Below the pieces are notes generated by a model that was not told the origin of the DNA, ran no database searches, and worked only from the letters and a program-made list of their open reading frames with translations. A DNA stretch of 51,256 nt, from the NCBI RefSeq assembly GCF_025965215.1, contig NZ_JAOPXI010000059.1, positions 1-51,256 on the forward strand, read 5' to 3'. Of the stretch, positions 15,318-23,509 are shown one piece after another. The translations under genes were made by a program, and so were the position numbers. Source of the DNA: Marmoricola sp. (GTDB lineage: Bacteria > Actinomycetota > Actinomycetes > Propionibacteriales > Nocardioidaceae). Each line of letters opens with the position of its first letter. Position 1 is the stretch's first letter.

Positions 15318-18101
15318 ATGCTGCACAAGCTGCTTCCGCTGCGGACCCTGGCCACGGTCCTGACCGCGCTCCTGCTCGTCGGGGGGATCCAGGCCGCTGC
15401 GTCTGCCACCACCAGCCGCAACCTGAGCATCTCGGTCTCCCCCACGGGTGCGGCCGTCCGCACACCGGTTCGCTTCGCCGGCACGCTGTCGAGATCGCCG
15501 CGGGGTACCCGGGTGATGATCCAGCGCCACATCGGCACGAGGTGGGTCACCGCGAAGACCACGCGCACCACCACGGCCCGAGGCACGTACGCCGTCTCGG
15601 TCACGCTGCCGTCCTCGGTCGGCACCTACTCCTATCGAGCCTTCGCAGCGAGCACCAGCCGGCTGGCCGCGGTCGCGTCGCGGACGCTTCGGGTCGCCGC
15701 ACTCACCCAGGCGTACGTGTCGCTGACCGCGTCGCCCACCAGCCTCACCGCCGGCAACAGCACCACGCTCGCCGGCGCCGTGTACCCGTTCGTCAAGAAC
15801 ACCCTGGTCACCGTCCAGCGCCGGAGCGGCTCGACCTGGGTCAACGTGACCAGCACCCCGCTGTCGGCCGGCGGCACCTTCAGCCGGGGCATCGGCGTCG
15901 TCACGACCACGACCTTCCGGGTGACCCTTCCCCGGGTCGGCTCCTACTCCCCGGCCGTCTCGCGTGAGCAGGTCGTCACCGCCAAGCCGGCCATCGCGAC
16001 CGGCAGCCTGCCCGCGGGCACCCGACTGGCGACCTACTCGACGACGCTGACCACGGTCGGCGGCGTCAGGGGCACCTGGACCGCATCGCCGCTCCCTGCC
16101 GGCCTATCGCTGAACGCGGCCACCGGCGTCATCTCCGGTACGCCGACCGCTGTCGGCGACACCTCGGTCGTCATCGGCTTCACCCAGACCGGCGGCCCGG
16201 CCGCTGCGTCGAAGACCCTGAACCTGCACATCGGCCAGGCGACCAGCCCGGTCATCAGCACGACGAGCCTGCCCAACGGCACCCGGCTGTCGTCGTACAC
16301 GACGACGTTGACCGCAGCGGGCAATCCGGCGGGCACGTGGACCGTCTCCCAACTGCCTCATGGCTTGTCGATGCCGGATCCCCATAACGGCGTCATCCTC
16401 GGTACGCCCGACACCATTGGCGACACCAACATCGTCGTCGGCTTCACCCAGACCAACACCGGCCTGAGCGCCGCGCCCAAGACGCTCAGCCTGCACGTCA
16501 ACCAGGCGGCGGCCCCGGTGATCACGACGAACAGCCTGCCGGTCAGCGAGCAGGGCTCGGCCTACGGCCCCGTGCAGCTCACCGTCTCGACGACGGGCAA
16601 CCCCGCTGGCACCTGGACTGCCTCGCCGCTCCCGGCCGGGCTGTCGATCGACTCCGGCACCGGCATCATCTCCGGGACGCCCTCGAACGGCGCGACCAGC
16701 ACCAACGTAGCCATCAACTTCACCCAGACCAGCACGGGCCTCCCGGCCGCCCAGGTGACCCTGCTCCTGCAGGTCGGCACGTCGAACAACCCGGTGATCG
16801 CGACGTCGAGCCTGCCGGACGGGATCAGGACCTCGCCGTACACCGCACCGCTCACCGCGGTCGGCAACCCGGCTGGCACCTGGACCGCCTCGCCGCTCCC
16901 GGCCGGCGTCACCCTGGACCCCAGCACGGGCGTCATCTCCGGTACGCCATCAGTCGTCGGCGACACCGCCGTGGTCATCGGCTTCACCCAGACCAGTACC
17001 GGCCTGAGTGCGACGCCGAAGACGCTCAACCTGCACGTCAACGAGGCACCCGCACCGGTGATCAGCACGAGCAGCCTGCCGGTCGGCACCCGCCTCACGC
17101 CGTACACGACGACCCTGACCGTGACCGGCAACCCTGACGGCACCTGGACCGCGACACCGCTGCCGGCCGGGCTGTCGCTCAACGCGAGGACCGGCGTCAT
17201 CTCCGGAACGCCGACCGGCACCGGCACCACGGACGTGGTGATCGGCTTCACCCAGACCAGCACCGGACTGGCCTCGAACCCGAAGACGCTGCCGCTCCTG
17301 GTCAACCAGGCAGCACCTCCGGTGATCAGCACCGGAAGCCTGCCCGACGGCACCCGCGGCACCGCGTACACCACGACCCTGACCGCGACCGGCAACCCGC
17401 CGGGCACCTGGTCCGCGACACCGCTGCCGGCCGGACTGAGCCTGGACCCGAGCACGGGCATCATCTCCGGGACACCGACCACGACCGGTGACACCAGCGT
17501 GGTGATCGGCTTCACCCAGACCGACTCCGGTCTGGCGGCGGCGCCGAAGACCCTCACGCTGCACGTCAACGAGGCCACGCCTCCGGTGATCGCGACGTCC
17601 GCCCTGCCGAGCGCCAACCGGTTCCGCGCCTACTCGACCCAGCTGGCCGTGGTGGGCAGCCCGGCCGGCACCTGGTCGGCCTCGCCGCTGCCTGCCGGGC
17701 TGAGCCTCGATGCGTCCACCGGCGTGATCTCGGGGACACCGACCAACGCCGGCGACACCTCGGTGACGATCAACTTCACCCAGACCAGCACCGGTCTGGC
17801 CGCGACCAGCAAGACGCTGGTGCTGCACGTGAACCAGGACACCCCGGTGATCGCCACCACAAGCCTGCCGAACGGCGCGTTCGCCCAGCCGTACTCGTTC
17901 CAGCTCCAGACGGTCGGAGCCCCGGTGGGCACGTGGTCGACGTCGACTCAATTCCTGCCGCTCGGTATGGGCTTCCACCCCGACGGCACCCTGACCGGAA
18001 CCCCGTTGCAGGGTGGGGACTTCGTCATCAAGGTGACCTTCAAGGAGACCAGCACCGGGCTCAGCTCGACCGAGGTCAGCCTCACCCTGCACATCAGCTG
18101 A
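15318..18101 (+). CDS. Secreted protein with eight tandem putative Ig (He_PIG) modules
   Basis: This 927-residue exported protein has a signal peptide ending near ASA (about residue 30). Two N-terminal beta domains closely match those of the upstream paralogue (shared LSRSP...IQR...WVTA segments). Eight Ig-like modules of 87-91 residues fill the rest, each opening with PVIxTxSLP and carrying GTWxASPLPAGLSLD, GVISGTP and GFTQTSTGL. Modules 4 to 7 are the most alike, and the last is the most divergent. No sortase signal, membrane anchor or catalytic domain is seen. A role as an extended surface or matrix adhesin is possible, by analogy only. It ends nine bases before the convergent CCA transferase gene. 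Confidence 0.82.
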   Translation: MLHKLLPLRTLATVLTALLLVGGIQAAASATTSRNLSISVSPTGAAVRTPVRFAGTLSRSPRGTRVMIQRHIGTRWVTAKTTRTTTARGTYAVSVTLPSSVGTYSYRAFAASTSRLAAVASRTLRVAALTQAYVSLTASPTSLTAGNSTTLAGAVYPFVKNTLVTVQRRSGSTWVNVTSTPLSAGGTFSRGIGVVTTTTFRVTLPRVGSYSPAVSREQVVTAKPAIATGSLPAGTRLATYSTTLTTVGGVRGTWTASPLPAGLSLNAATGVISGTPTAVGDTSVVIGFTQTGGPAAASKTLNLHIGQATSPVISTTSLPNGTRLSSYTTTLTAAGNPAGTWTVSQLPHGLSMPDPHNGVILGTPDTIGDTNIVVGFTQTNTGLSAAPKTLSLHVNQAAAPVITTNSLPVSEQGSAYGPVQLTVSTTGNPAGTWTASPLPAGLSIDSGTGIISGTPSNGATSTNVAINFTQTSTGLPAAQVTLLLQVGTSNNPVIATSSLPDGIRTSPYTAPLTAVGNPAGTWTASPLPAGVTLDPSTGVISGTPSVVGDTAVVIGFTQTSTGLSATPKTLNLHVNEAPAPVISTSSLPVGTRLTPYTTTLTVTGNPDGTWTATPLPAGLSLNARTGVISGTPTGTGTTDVVIGFTQTSTGLASNPKTLPLLVNQAAPPVISTGSLPDGTRGTAYTTTLTATGNPPGTWSATPLPAGLSLDPSTGIISGTPTTTGDTSVVIGFTQTDSGLAAAPKTLTLHVNEATPPVIATSALPSANRFRAYSTQLAVVGSPAGTWSASPLPAGLSLDASTGVISGTPTNAGDTSVTINFTQTSTGLAATSKTLVLHVNQDTPVIATTSLPNGAFAQPYSFQLQTVGAPVGTWSTSTQFLPLGMGFHPDGTLTGTPLQGGDFVIKVTFKETSTGLSSTEVSLTLHIS
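15984..18098 (+). repeat. Eight tandem approx. 264-bp coding repeats (Ig modules)
   Basis: Eight direct repeats of about 261-276 bases encode the Ig modules. Conserved blocks include those encoding GTWTASPLPAGLS, GVISGTP and GFTQTSTGL. Similarity is high enough at DNA level to allow recombination, both within this gene and with the three modules of the upstream paralogue. Confidence 0.85.
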
Positions 18102-18110
18102 GGTGGCGCC

Positions 18111-19592
18111 CTAGGACCTACGGGCAGCGGCCCAGGCCAGCAGCGCGGTCCGGGCGTCGTCGTACGACATCGGGCCGTTGTCGAGGCGCAGCTCGAGCAG
18201 GTACCGGTACGCCGCGCCCACCTCGGGCCCGGCGCCGAGGCCGAGGATCTCCATGATCTGGTTGCCGTCGAGGTCGGGGCGGATCGAGGCGAGCTCCTCC
18301 TGCTCCGAGAGCACGGCGATCCGCTCCTCGAGCTCGTCGTAGGTTCGGCGGAGTCGTTCGGCCTTGCGCTGGTTGCGCGTGGTGCAGTCGGCCCGGGTCA
18401 GGATGTGCAGCCGGTCCAGCAGGGGGCCTGCGTCGCGGACGTAGCGGCGTACTGCCGAGTCGGTCCACTGCCCGTCGCCGTACCCGTGGAAGCGCAGGTG
18501 CAGCTCGACCAGCTTGCAGACGTCGTTGACCTGCTCGGAGGAGAAGCGCAGCGCGACCATCCGCTTCTTCGTCATCTTCGCGCCCACGACGTCGTGGTGG
18601 TGGAAGGTGACCACGCCGTCGTCGGCGAACTTGCGGGTCCGTGGCTTGCCGACGTCGTGCATCAGCGCAGCGAACCGGGAGACGAAGTCCGGCCCGCCTC
18701 CCGGCAGCCGGTCCTCCAGCGCGATCGACTGCTCGAGCACGGTCAGGGTGTGCTCGTACACGTCCTTGTGCCGGTGGTGCTCGTCGCGCTCCAGCGCCAG
18801 GGCGGGCAGCTCGGGCAGGACGTACGCCGCGAGCCCCGTCTCGACCAGCAGCAGCAGCCCAGCCCTCGGGTCAGGCGCGCAGATCAGCTTGACCAGCTCG
18901 TCGCGGACCCGCTCGGCGGAGATGATCGTGATCCGCTCGGCCATCGCGGTCATCGCAGCCCGGACGTCGTCGGTCACGGTGAAGCCGAGCTGAGCGGTGA
19001 ACCTGGCCGCGCGCATCATCCGCAGCGGGTCGTCGGTGAACGAGTCCTCCGGGCGTCCTGGCGTGCGCAGGACCCTGTTCGCCAGGTCCACGATGCCGCC
19101 GTACGGATCGGTGAAGACCTGGCCGGGCAGGCCGATCGCCATTGCGTTGACGGTGAAGTCGCGCCGGACCAGGTCGCCGGCGAGCTCGTCGCCGTAGGAC
19201 ACGTCCGGCTTGCGGCTGCTCGCGTCGTAGGACTCGGACCGGTACGTCGTGATCTCGATCTGCCACTCGCCGCGACGGCACCCGATCGTGCCGAAATCGC
19301 GACCGATGTCCCAGACCGCGTCTGCCCAGCCCTTGATCAATCTCTCCGTGACCTCCGGGCGCGCGGAGGTCGCGAAATCGAGGTCGTTCTGCAGCCGGCC
19401 GAGCATCGCGTCGCGCACCGGCCCGCCGACCAGCGCGATCTGCTCCCCCGCGGCGGCGAACCGCTCGCCGAGCTCGTCGATCACCGGAGCCATCCGGAGC
19501 AGTTCGGAAACGGCACGAGCCTGAGCGCGGGAGATGTTCAGCGGCTCGTTCTGCGTTTCCCTCTGCGTTTCCCTCTGGGACTCCTCGGACAC
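18111..19592 (-). CDS. CCA tRNA nucleotidyltransferase
   Basis: This 493-residue class II nucleotidyltransferase adds or repairs the 3' CCA of tRNAs. The head carries LVGGPVRDAMLGR and the metal-binding NDLDFATSARPE. DLVRRDFTVNAMA follows, then the neck and an HD domain (ALMHDVGKPRT) at about 310. It is the equivalent of mycobacterial PcnA (Rv3907c). A TTG at 19601 would extend it by three residues, but that codon falls inside the -10 box TACAGT. GTG at 19592, eight bases after the box, is the better start. The N-terminus repeats RETQ. It is divergent from the DUF6049 gene, with overlapping promoter DNA. Confidence 0.93.
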   Translation of the reverse strand: MSEESQRETQRETQNEPLNISRAQARAVSELLRMAPVIDELGERFAAAGEQIALVGGPVRDAMLGRLQNDLDFATSARPEVTERLIKGWADAVWDIGRDFGTIGCRRGEWQIEITTYRSESYDASSRKPDVSYGDELAGDLVRRDFTVNAMAIGLPGQVFTDPYGGIVDLANRVLRTPGRPEDSFTDDPLRMMRAARFTAQLGFTVTDDVRAAMTAMAERITIISAERVRDELVKLICAPDPRAGLLLLVETGLAAYVLPELPALALERDEHHRHKDVYEHTLTVLEQSIALEDRLPGGGPDFVSRFAALMHDVGKPRTRKFADDGVVTFHHHDVVGAKMTKKRMVALRFSSEQVNDVCKLVELHLRFHGYGDGQWTDSAVRRYVRDAGPLLDRLHILTRADCTTRNQRKAERLRRTYDELEERIAVLSEQEELASIRPDLDGNQIMEILGLGAGPEVGAAYRYLLELRLDNGPMSYDDARTALLAWAAARRS

Positions 19593-19600
19593 GGGAGACA

Positions 19601-19606
19601 ACTGTA
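19601..19606 (-). promoter_or_regulatory. -10 box (TACAGT) for the CCA transferase gene
   Basis: On the minus strand TACAGT lies eight bases before the GTG at 19592 and points to a leaderless or nearly leaderless transcript. It is only 14 bases from the -10 box of the divergent gene. Confidence 0.45.
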
Positions 19607-19620
19607 GTGCCCGGACTCGT

Positions 19621-19626
19621 TAGCAT
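19621..19626 (+). promoter_or_regulatory. -10 box (TAGCAT) of a leaderless promoter for the DUF6049 gene
   Basis: TAGCAT ends seven bases before the in-frame GTG at 19634. The earlier GTG at 19607 is upstream of the box and would not be on this transcript. Confidence 0.5.
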
Positions 19627-19633
19627 CGCCCGT

Positions 19634-21784
19634 GTGACCCGTGCCAGCACTTCGCCCCCGACGCGAACCGGGTCGAGCGGCACGGGGCGCAACCCGCGAC
19701 GGACTCCGTGGCCGGTCCTGGGCCTGATCCTCGGCCTGGTCACGTTGCTGCTTCCGGTCGCCGGACCGGCCGCGGCGCGGGCGGGGCACGCGGCCACGAC
19801 CGAGGCGTCGCCGTTGACGGTGCAGCTGATCAGCATGAGTCCCTCGACGCTGCCCAAGCGCGGCAAGGTCGTGCTCCAGGGCACGGTCACGAACAGCTCC
19901 TCCGAGCCGTGGACGTCGATCAACGTCTACCCGTTCATCAGCTACACGCCGATCACCGCCCGCGACCAGCTGGCCGAGGCCGCCGCCTCCGACCCGGCGA
20001 CCGAGGTCGGCAACCGGATCACGACGCCGGGCGACTTCGCCTCGATCGGCGACCTCGTTCCCGGTGAGCACACGAGCTTCCGGATCGCAGTCCGGGTCGC
20101 GGACCTGCCCACCGACGGCCAGGACGGGGTCTACTGGATCGGTGTGCACGCCCTCGGCACGAACTCTGCGGGCAGTGACTCACTCGCCGACGGTCGGGCC
20201 CGTACGTTCATCCCGCGGGTCACCGTCGCGAACGCGCACGCATCAGCAGCGATCGTCGTACCCGTGCGTGAGGAGGTCCGACGAGATGCGACCGGCCGCC
20301 TTGTGGACGCGTCGGGATGGTCGGACTCACTGGCACCGACGGGCCGTCTGGGCCGGATCGCCGGCTTCCTCTCCTCCGCCGGAGCCCTGTCAGAGACGGT
20401 GCTGCTCGACCCTGCCGTGCTCGACGCCGTGGCCGACCTCAGCGCCGGCAATCCTCCACTCTCGCTGGGCACGAGCACCAAGCCGACCAGTACCGCGAGC
20501 CCGTCGAGGTCCCAGGTGCGGCCGAACCTGACCGACCAGACCAACGCCGCGGCCTGGCTCGTCCAGGTGATCGCAGCTGCCCGCGCGCACACGGCCCTGG
20601 GCCTGGGATACGCCGATCCGGACGTCTCCGCGCTGGCCCGCCATCGACCGACGCTGCTGAAGCTCGCTGCAAGGCTCGCCGCCCAGACGTTCAGCTCACT
20701 CAACATCCCAGCGCTGCCAGCCGTGGCGCCACCGGACGGATGGCTCGACGACGCCTCCCTGAGCAGCATCCAGCCTGAGACGGTCGTCCTGGTCTCCGAC
20801 CACGCGGCACCGCGGACTCGGACGATCTGGCGGACCGGCAAGAGCCAGAACCTGGTCTTCACCGACGCCAAAGCCTCAACTGGCGGCCCCGGGCCGACCG
20901 ACCCGCTGGCGCCCCTGGCGCTGCGGCAGCAGATCATCTCCGACGCCGCGCTGAGCACCCAGGACCCCTCAGGCGGACCGCTGGTCATCTCCCTGCCTGC
21001 CGGCTGGGATCCGGGTACCGACTGGCAGCAGTCGAACTTCTTCGCCGGCCTCGACGTGCCGTGGCTCAACCTGGTCGGGCTCGATCCCAGCGCGGCAGCC
21101 GGTACGCCGACCATCGCCGCTCCGCTCGGCTATCCCACCAGCGCGCGACGCCAGGAGGTCCGCAACGCGAACGTCAAGGTGGCCCAGAGCCTCGTCACCA
21201 CGGGCAACGTGCTGAACCGGCTCCTGCGGTCGACCAACACCGTCGGGCACGCCGTTCCCGGCTTCGCTCTCGACTCGGTGTCCTATCACGCCCGTGGTGA
21301 CCAGCTGGCAGCCCGCAACCAGGCCGCCGCGACCAACGACGACCTGCGCGCCACGATGGCCAAGGTGGGGGTCCTCGGCACCGACTTCGTCACCCTCTCC
21401 GGTGGATCGGGGACCCTGGCCGTGACTCTGGTCAACGGGCTCGACCAGCCGATCACCGTCGGCATCAGCGCCCGGACCTCGACAGGCGACGTGCACATCG
21501 AGCCCATCAAGCCGATCAAGATGGCGGCGGGCGAGCACACCGTGCTGCGGCTGCGGGCCGACGCGTCGTCGATCGGAGTCACGGAGGTGACGCTGGTCCC
21601 GGTGACGAGCAACGGCCAGGCGGCCGGCACCCCGTTGACCTTCAGCCTGCGCACCAGCCAGGTCGGCAACCTGATCTGGGGCGTCCTGGCCGCCGGCGCG
21701 CTGGTGCTCGTCATCCTGGTCGGCCGCCGCATCCGCCAGCGCATCCGCGAACGGCTCCTGCGTCGCGCCGGAACCCTCGCGTGA
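19634..21784 (+). CDS. DUF6049 family secreted, membrane-anchored protein
   Basis: This is a 716-residue protein equivalent in position and build to mycobacterial Rv3909. A signal or anchor segment is at about 25-50 (PWPVLGLILGLVTLLLPVAGPA). A large outside region follows, opening with a beta domain (VQLISMSPSTLPKRGKVVLQG). A C-terminal membrane helix (LIWGVLAAGALVLVILVG) ends in a basic tail. Its function is not established. Its constant position just before murJ, with a GTGA overlap, suggests a role with the lipid II flippase or wall synthesis. Between the CCA gene and this one M. tuberculosis has mutT4; no such gene is present here. Confidence 0.82.
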   Translation: MTRASTSPPTRTGSSGTGRNPRRTPWPVLGLILGLVTLLLPVAGPAAARAGHAATTEASPLTVQLISMSPSTLPKRGKVVLQGTVTNSSSEPWTSINVYPFISYTPITARDQLAEAAASDPATEVGNRITTPGDFASIGDLVPGEHTSFRIAVRVADLPTDGQDGVYWIGVHALGTNSAGSDSLADGRARTFIPRVTVANAHASAAIVVPVREEVRRDATGRLVDASGWSDSLAPTGRLGRIAGFLSSAGALSETVLLDPAVLDAVADLSAGNPPLSLGTSTKPTSTASPSRSQVRPNLTDQTNAAAWLVQVIAAARAHTALGLGYADPDVSALARHRPTLLKLAARLAAQTFSSLNIPALPAVAPPDGWLDDASLSSIQPETVVLVSDHAAPRTRTIWRTGKSQNLVFTDAKASTGGPGPTDPLAPLALRQQIISDAALSTQDPSGGPLVISLPAGWDPGTDWQQSNFFAGLDVPWLNLVGLDPSAAAGTPTIAAPLGYPTSARRQEVRNANVKVAQSLVTTGNVLNRLLRSTNTVGHAVPGFALDSVSYHARGDQLAARNQAAATNDDLRATMAKVGVLGTDFVTLSGGSGTLAVTLVNGLDQPITVGISARTSTGDVHIEPIKPIKMAAGEHTVLRLRADASSIGVTEVTLVPVTSNGQAAGTPLTFSLRTSQVGNLIWGVLAAGALVLVILVGRRIRQRIRERLLRRAGTLA

Positions 21785-23439
21785 GCACCGGGGCGTCAGG
21801 CATCGAGCGCGAACCGAGCATGCTCGGCTCGAGTGCCGTGATGGCCGCCGGGACGCTGGTCTCGCGGCTCACCGGCTACCTGCGAACCGGCCTGCTGGTC
21901 GCGGCCCTGGGCGACGGGCTGCACGCCGACATCTTCAACATCGCCAACACCATCCCGAACATGCTCTACATCCTGCTCGCCGGGGGCGTCTTCAACGCTG
22001 TGCTCGTGCCCCAGCTGGTTCGGGCGATCGGCAACGACGCGGACGGCGGGACGGCGTACACGAACCGGGTGATCACGCTGGCCGCCCTCTTCCTCGGGCT
22101 GGTCTCGGTGCTGTTGGTCGTCGCCACGCCGCTGGTGATGCGGCTGCTGGTCGACCCGTCCTACCTCGACGCGAGCCACGCGGTCGAACGCGATTCGATC
22201 ATCACCTTCGCGCGCTACTGCATGCCGCAGGTCTTCTTCTACGGGATGTTCGTGCTGGTCGGGCAGGTTCTGGTCACGCGTCGCAGCTTCGGTCCGATGA
22301 TGTGGGCGCCGATCGCCAACAACGTCATCTCCGTCCTGGTGATCATCGCGTACCTGGTCACGGTCGGGGCCGACCGGAACGCGATCGGCTACTCCTCGGG
22401 AGCCGAGGCCTTGCTGGGCCTCGGGTCGACCCTCGGCATCGTGGCGCAGTTCGCGATCCTCGTCCCGTACCTGCGCCGCACGGGCTTCAGGTACCGCCCG
22501 CGATTCGACTTCAAGGGGACCGGCCTCGGCCAGACGTTGCGCCTCGGCGTGTGGACCGTGCTGTTCGTGATCGTGAACCAGGTCGCCTTCACCGTCGTGG
22601 TGAGACTGGCGTCCACCGGCTCCGCCTCGGGTGGAACCGGGTTCACCATCTACTCCAACGCCTACCTGCTCGTGATGGTCCCGCACGCGATCATCACGGT
22701 GTCCCTGGCCACCGCGGTGCTGCCGCGCCTGTCAGGTTTCGCCGCCGACGGCCGCCTGCTGTCGGTGGCCTCGGCCGTGAACGCCACGATGCGTTCCACC
22801 TACGCGCTCGTGCTGCCGCTGCTCGTGCTGACCCCCATCGTGGCTCCCTACCTGGCCAGCCTGGTCTTCGGCTGGGGAGCGGCCGCACACACCTACGGCA
22901 ACTTCGTCCCGACCTTGTCCCTGTTCACGATCGGGACCTTCTTCTTCACCAGCCACTACCTGGTCCTGCGCGGTTTCTACGCCCTCGAGGAAAACCGCCG
23001 GGTGTTCTTCATCCAGTGCGTGATCTCGGTCGTCAACATCGTGGCTGCCGTGGCGCTGACCCACCACGTGAACGCGATCGACACCGCGCCCCGGTTGGTG
23101 CTGGCGTACTCGATCTCGTACGCCGTCGGGGCGGCCCTGTCCTACCGCCAGCTCTCGGTCGCCGTGGGCGGACTCGGGACGCAGTCGCTGATCCGGTTCG
23201 GGATCCGGATCGGCATCGTCGTGATCCTCGCGGCGGGGGCTGCGTGGATCGCGCGCGAGGGCGCCGACCAGGTCCTCGCGAGCGCCAACAAGTTCGCGGT
23301 CCTGCTGCGACTCAGCGTCGTGGGCTCGGTCGGCCTGGGGACCTACCTCGCCCTCGCCAGGATGTTCCGGATCATCGAGGTCGACCAGGTCACCCGACTG
23401 GCCACGCAACGATTCGGATCCCGCGGGCGTCACCGGTGA
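21781..23439 (+). CDS. murJ: MurJ lipid II flippase (MviN family)
   Basis: This 552-residue MOP-family flippase moves lipid II across the membrane. About fourteen hydrophobic segments are visible. Family hallmarks include SRLTGYLRT near residue 30, a long run ending ANTIPNMLYILLAGGVFNAVLVPQLV, and basic residues lining the early helices. It ends just after the last membrane helices, so it lacks the intracellular kinase-like domain that is fused to the mycobacterial protein (Rv3910). That domain is encoded separately 70 bases downstream. The start is GTG, overlapping the DUF6049 stop as GTGA. Confidence 0.92.
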   Translation: MSTGASGIEREPSMLGSSAVMAAGTLVSRLTGYLRTGLLVAALGDGLHADIFNIANTIPNMLYILLAGGVFNAVLVPQLVRAIGNDADGGTAYTNRVITLAALFLGLVSVLLVVATPLVMRLLVDPSYLDASHAVERDSIITFARYCMPQVFFYGMFVLVGQVLVTRRSFGPMMWAPIANNVISVLVIIAYLVTVGADRNAIGYSSGAEALLGLGSTLGIVAQFAILVPYLRRTGFRYRPRFDFKGTGLGQTLRLGVWTVLFVIVNQVAFTVVVRLASTGSASGGTGFTIYSNAYLLVMVPHAIITVSLATAVLPRLSGFAADGRLLSVASAVNATMRSTYALVLPLLVLTPIVAPYLASLVFGWGAAAHTYGNFVPTLSLFTIGTFFFTSHYLVLRGFYALEENRRVFFIQCVISVVNIVAAVALTHHVNAIDTAPRLVLAYSISYAVGAALSYRQLSVAVGGLGTQSLIRFGIRIGIVVILAAGAAWIAREGADQVLASANKFAVLLRLSVVGSVGLGTYLALARMFRIIEVDQVTRLATQRFGSRGRHR

Positions 23440-23460
23440 CGTCCTCGACCTCGACGCCCC

Positions 23461-23466
23461 TACGAT
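23461..23466 (+). promoter_or_regulatory. -10 box (TACGAT) before the pseudokinase gene
   Basis: TACGAT lies in the 70-base gap after murJ and could start a separate transcript for the pseudokinase-sigM-anti-sigma genes. An ATG at 23465 overlaps it and is therefore rejected as the start codon. Confidence 0.4.
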
Positions 23467-23509
23467 GGGGTCCTCGCCACGGCCGCGGAGGACGGAGCAC
23501 ACCGGACGC

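Noticed and set aside
15984-18098. CRISPR-like array
   Set aside because: The repeats are coding Ig modules of about 264 bases with no spacers. No CRISPR repeats or cas genes were seen anywhere in the window.
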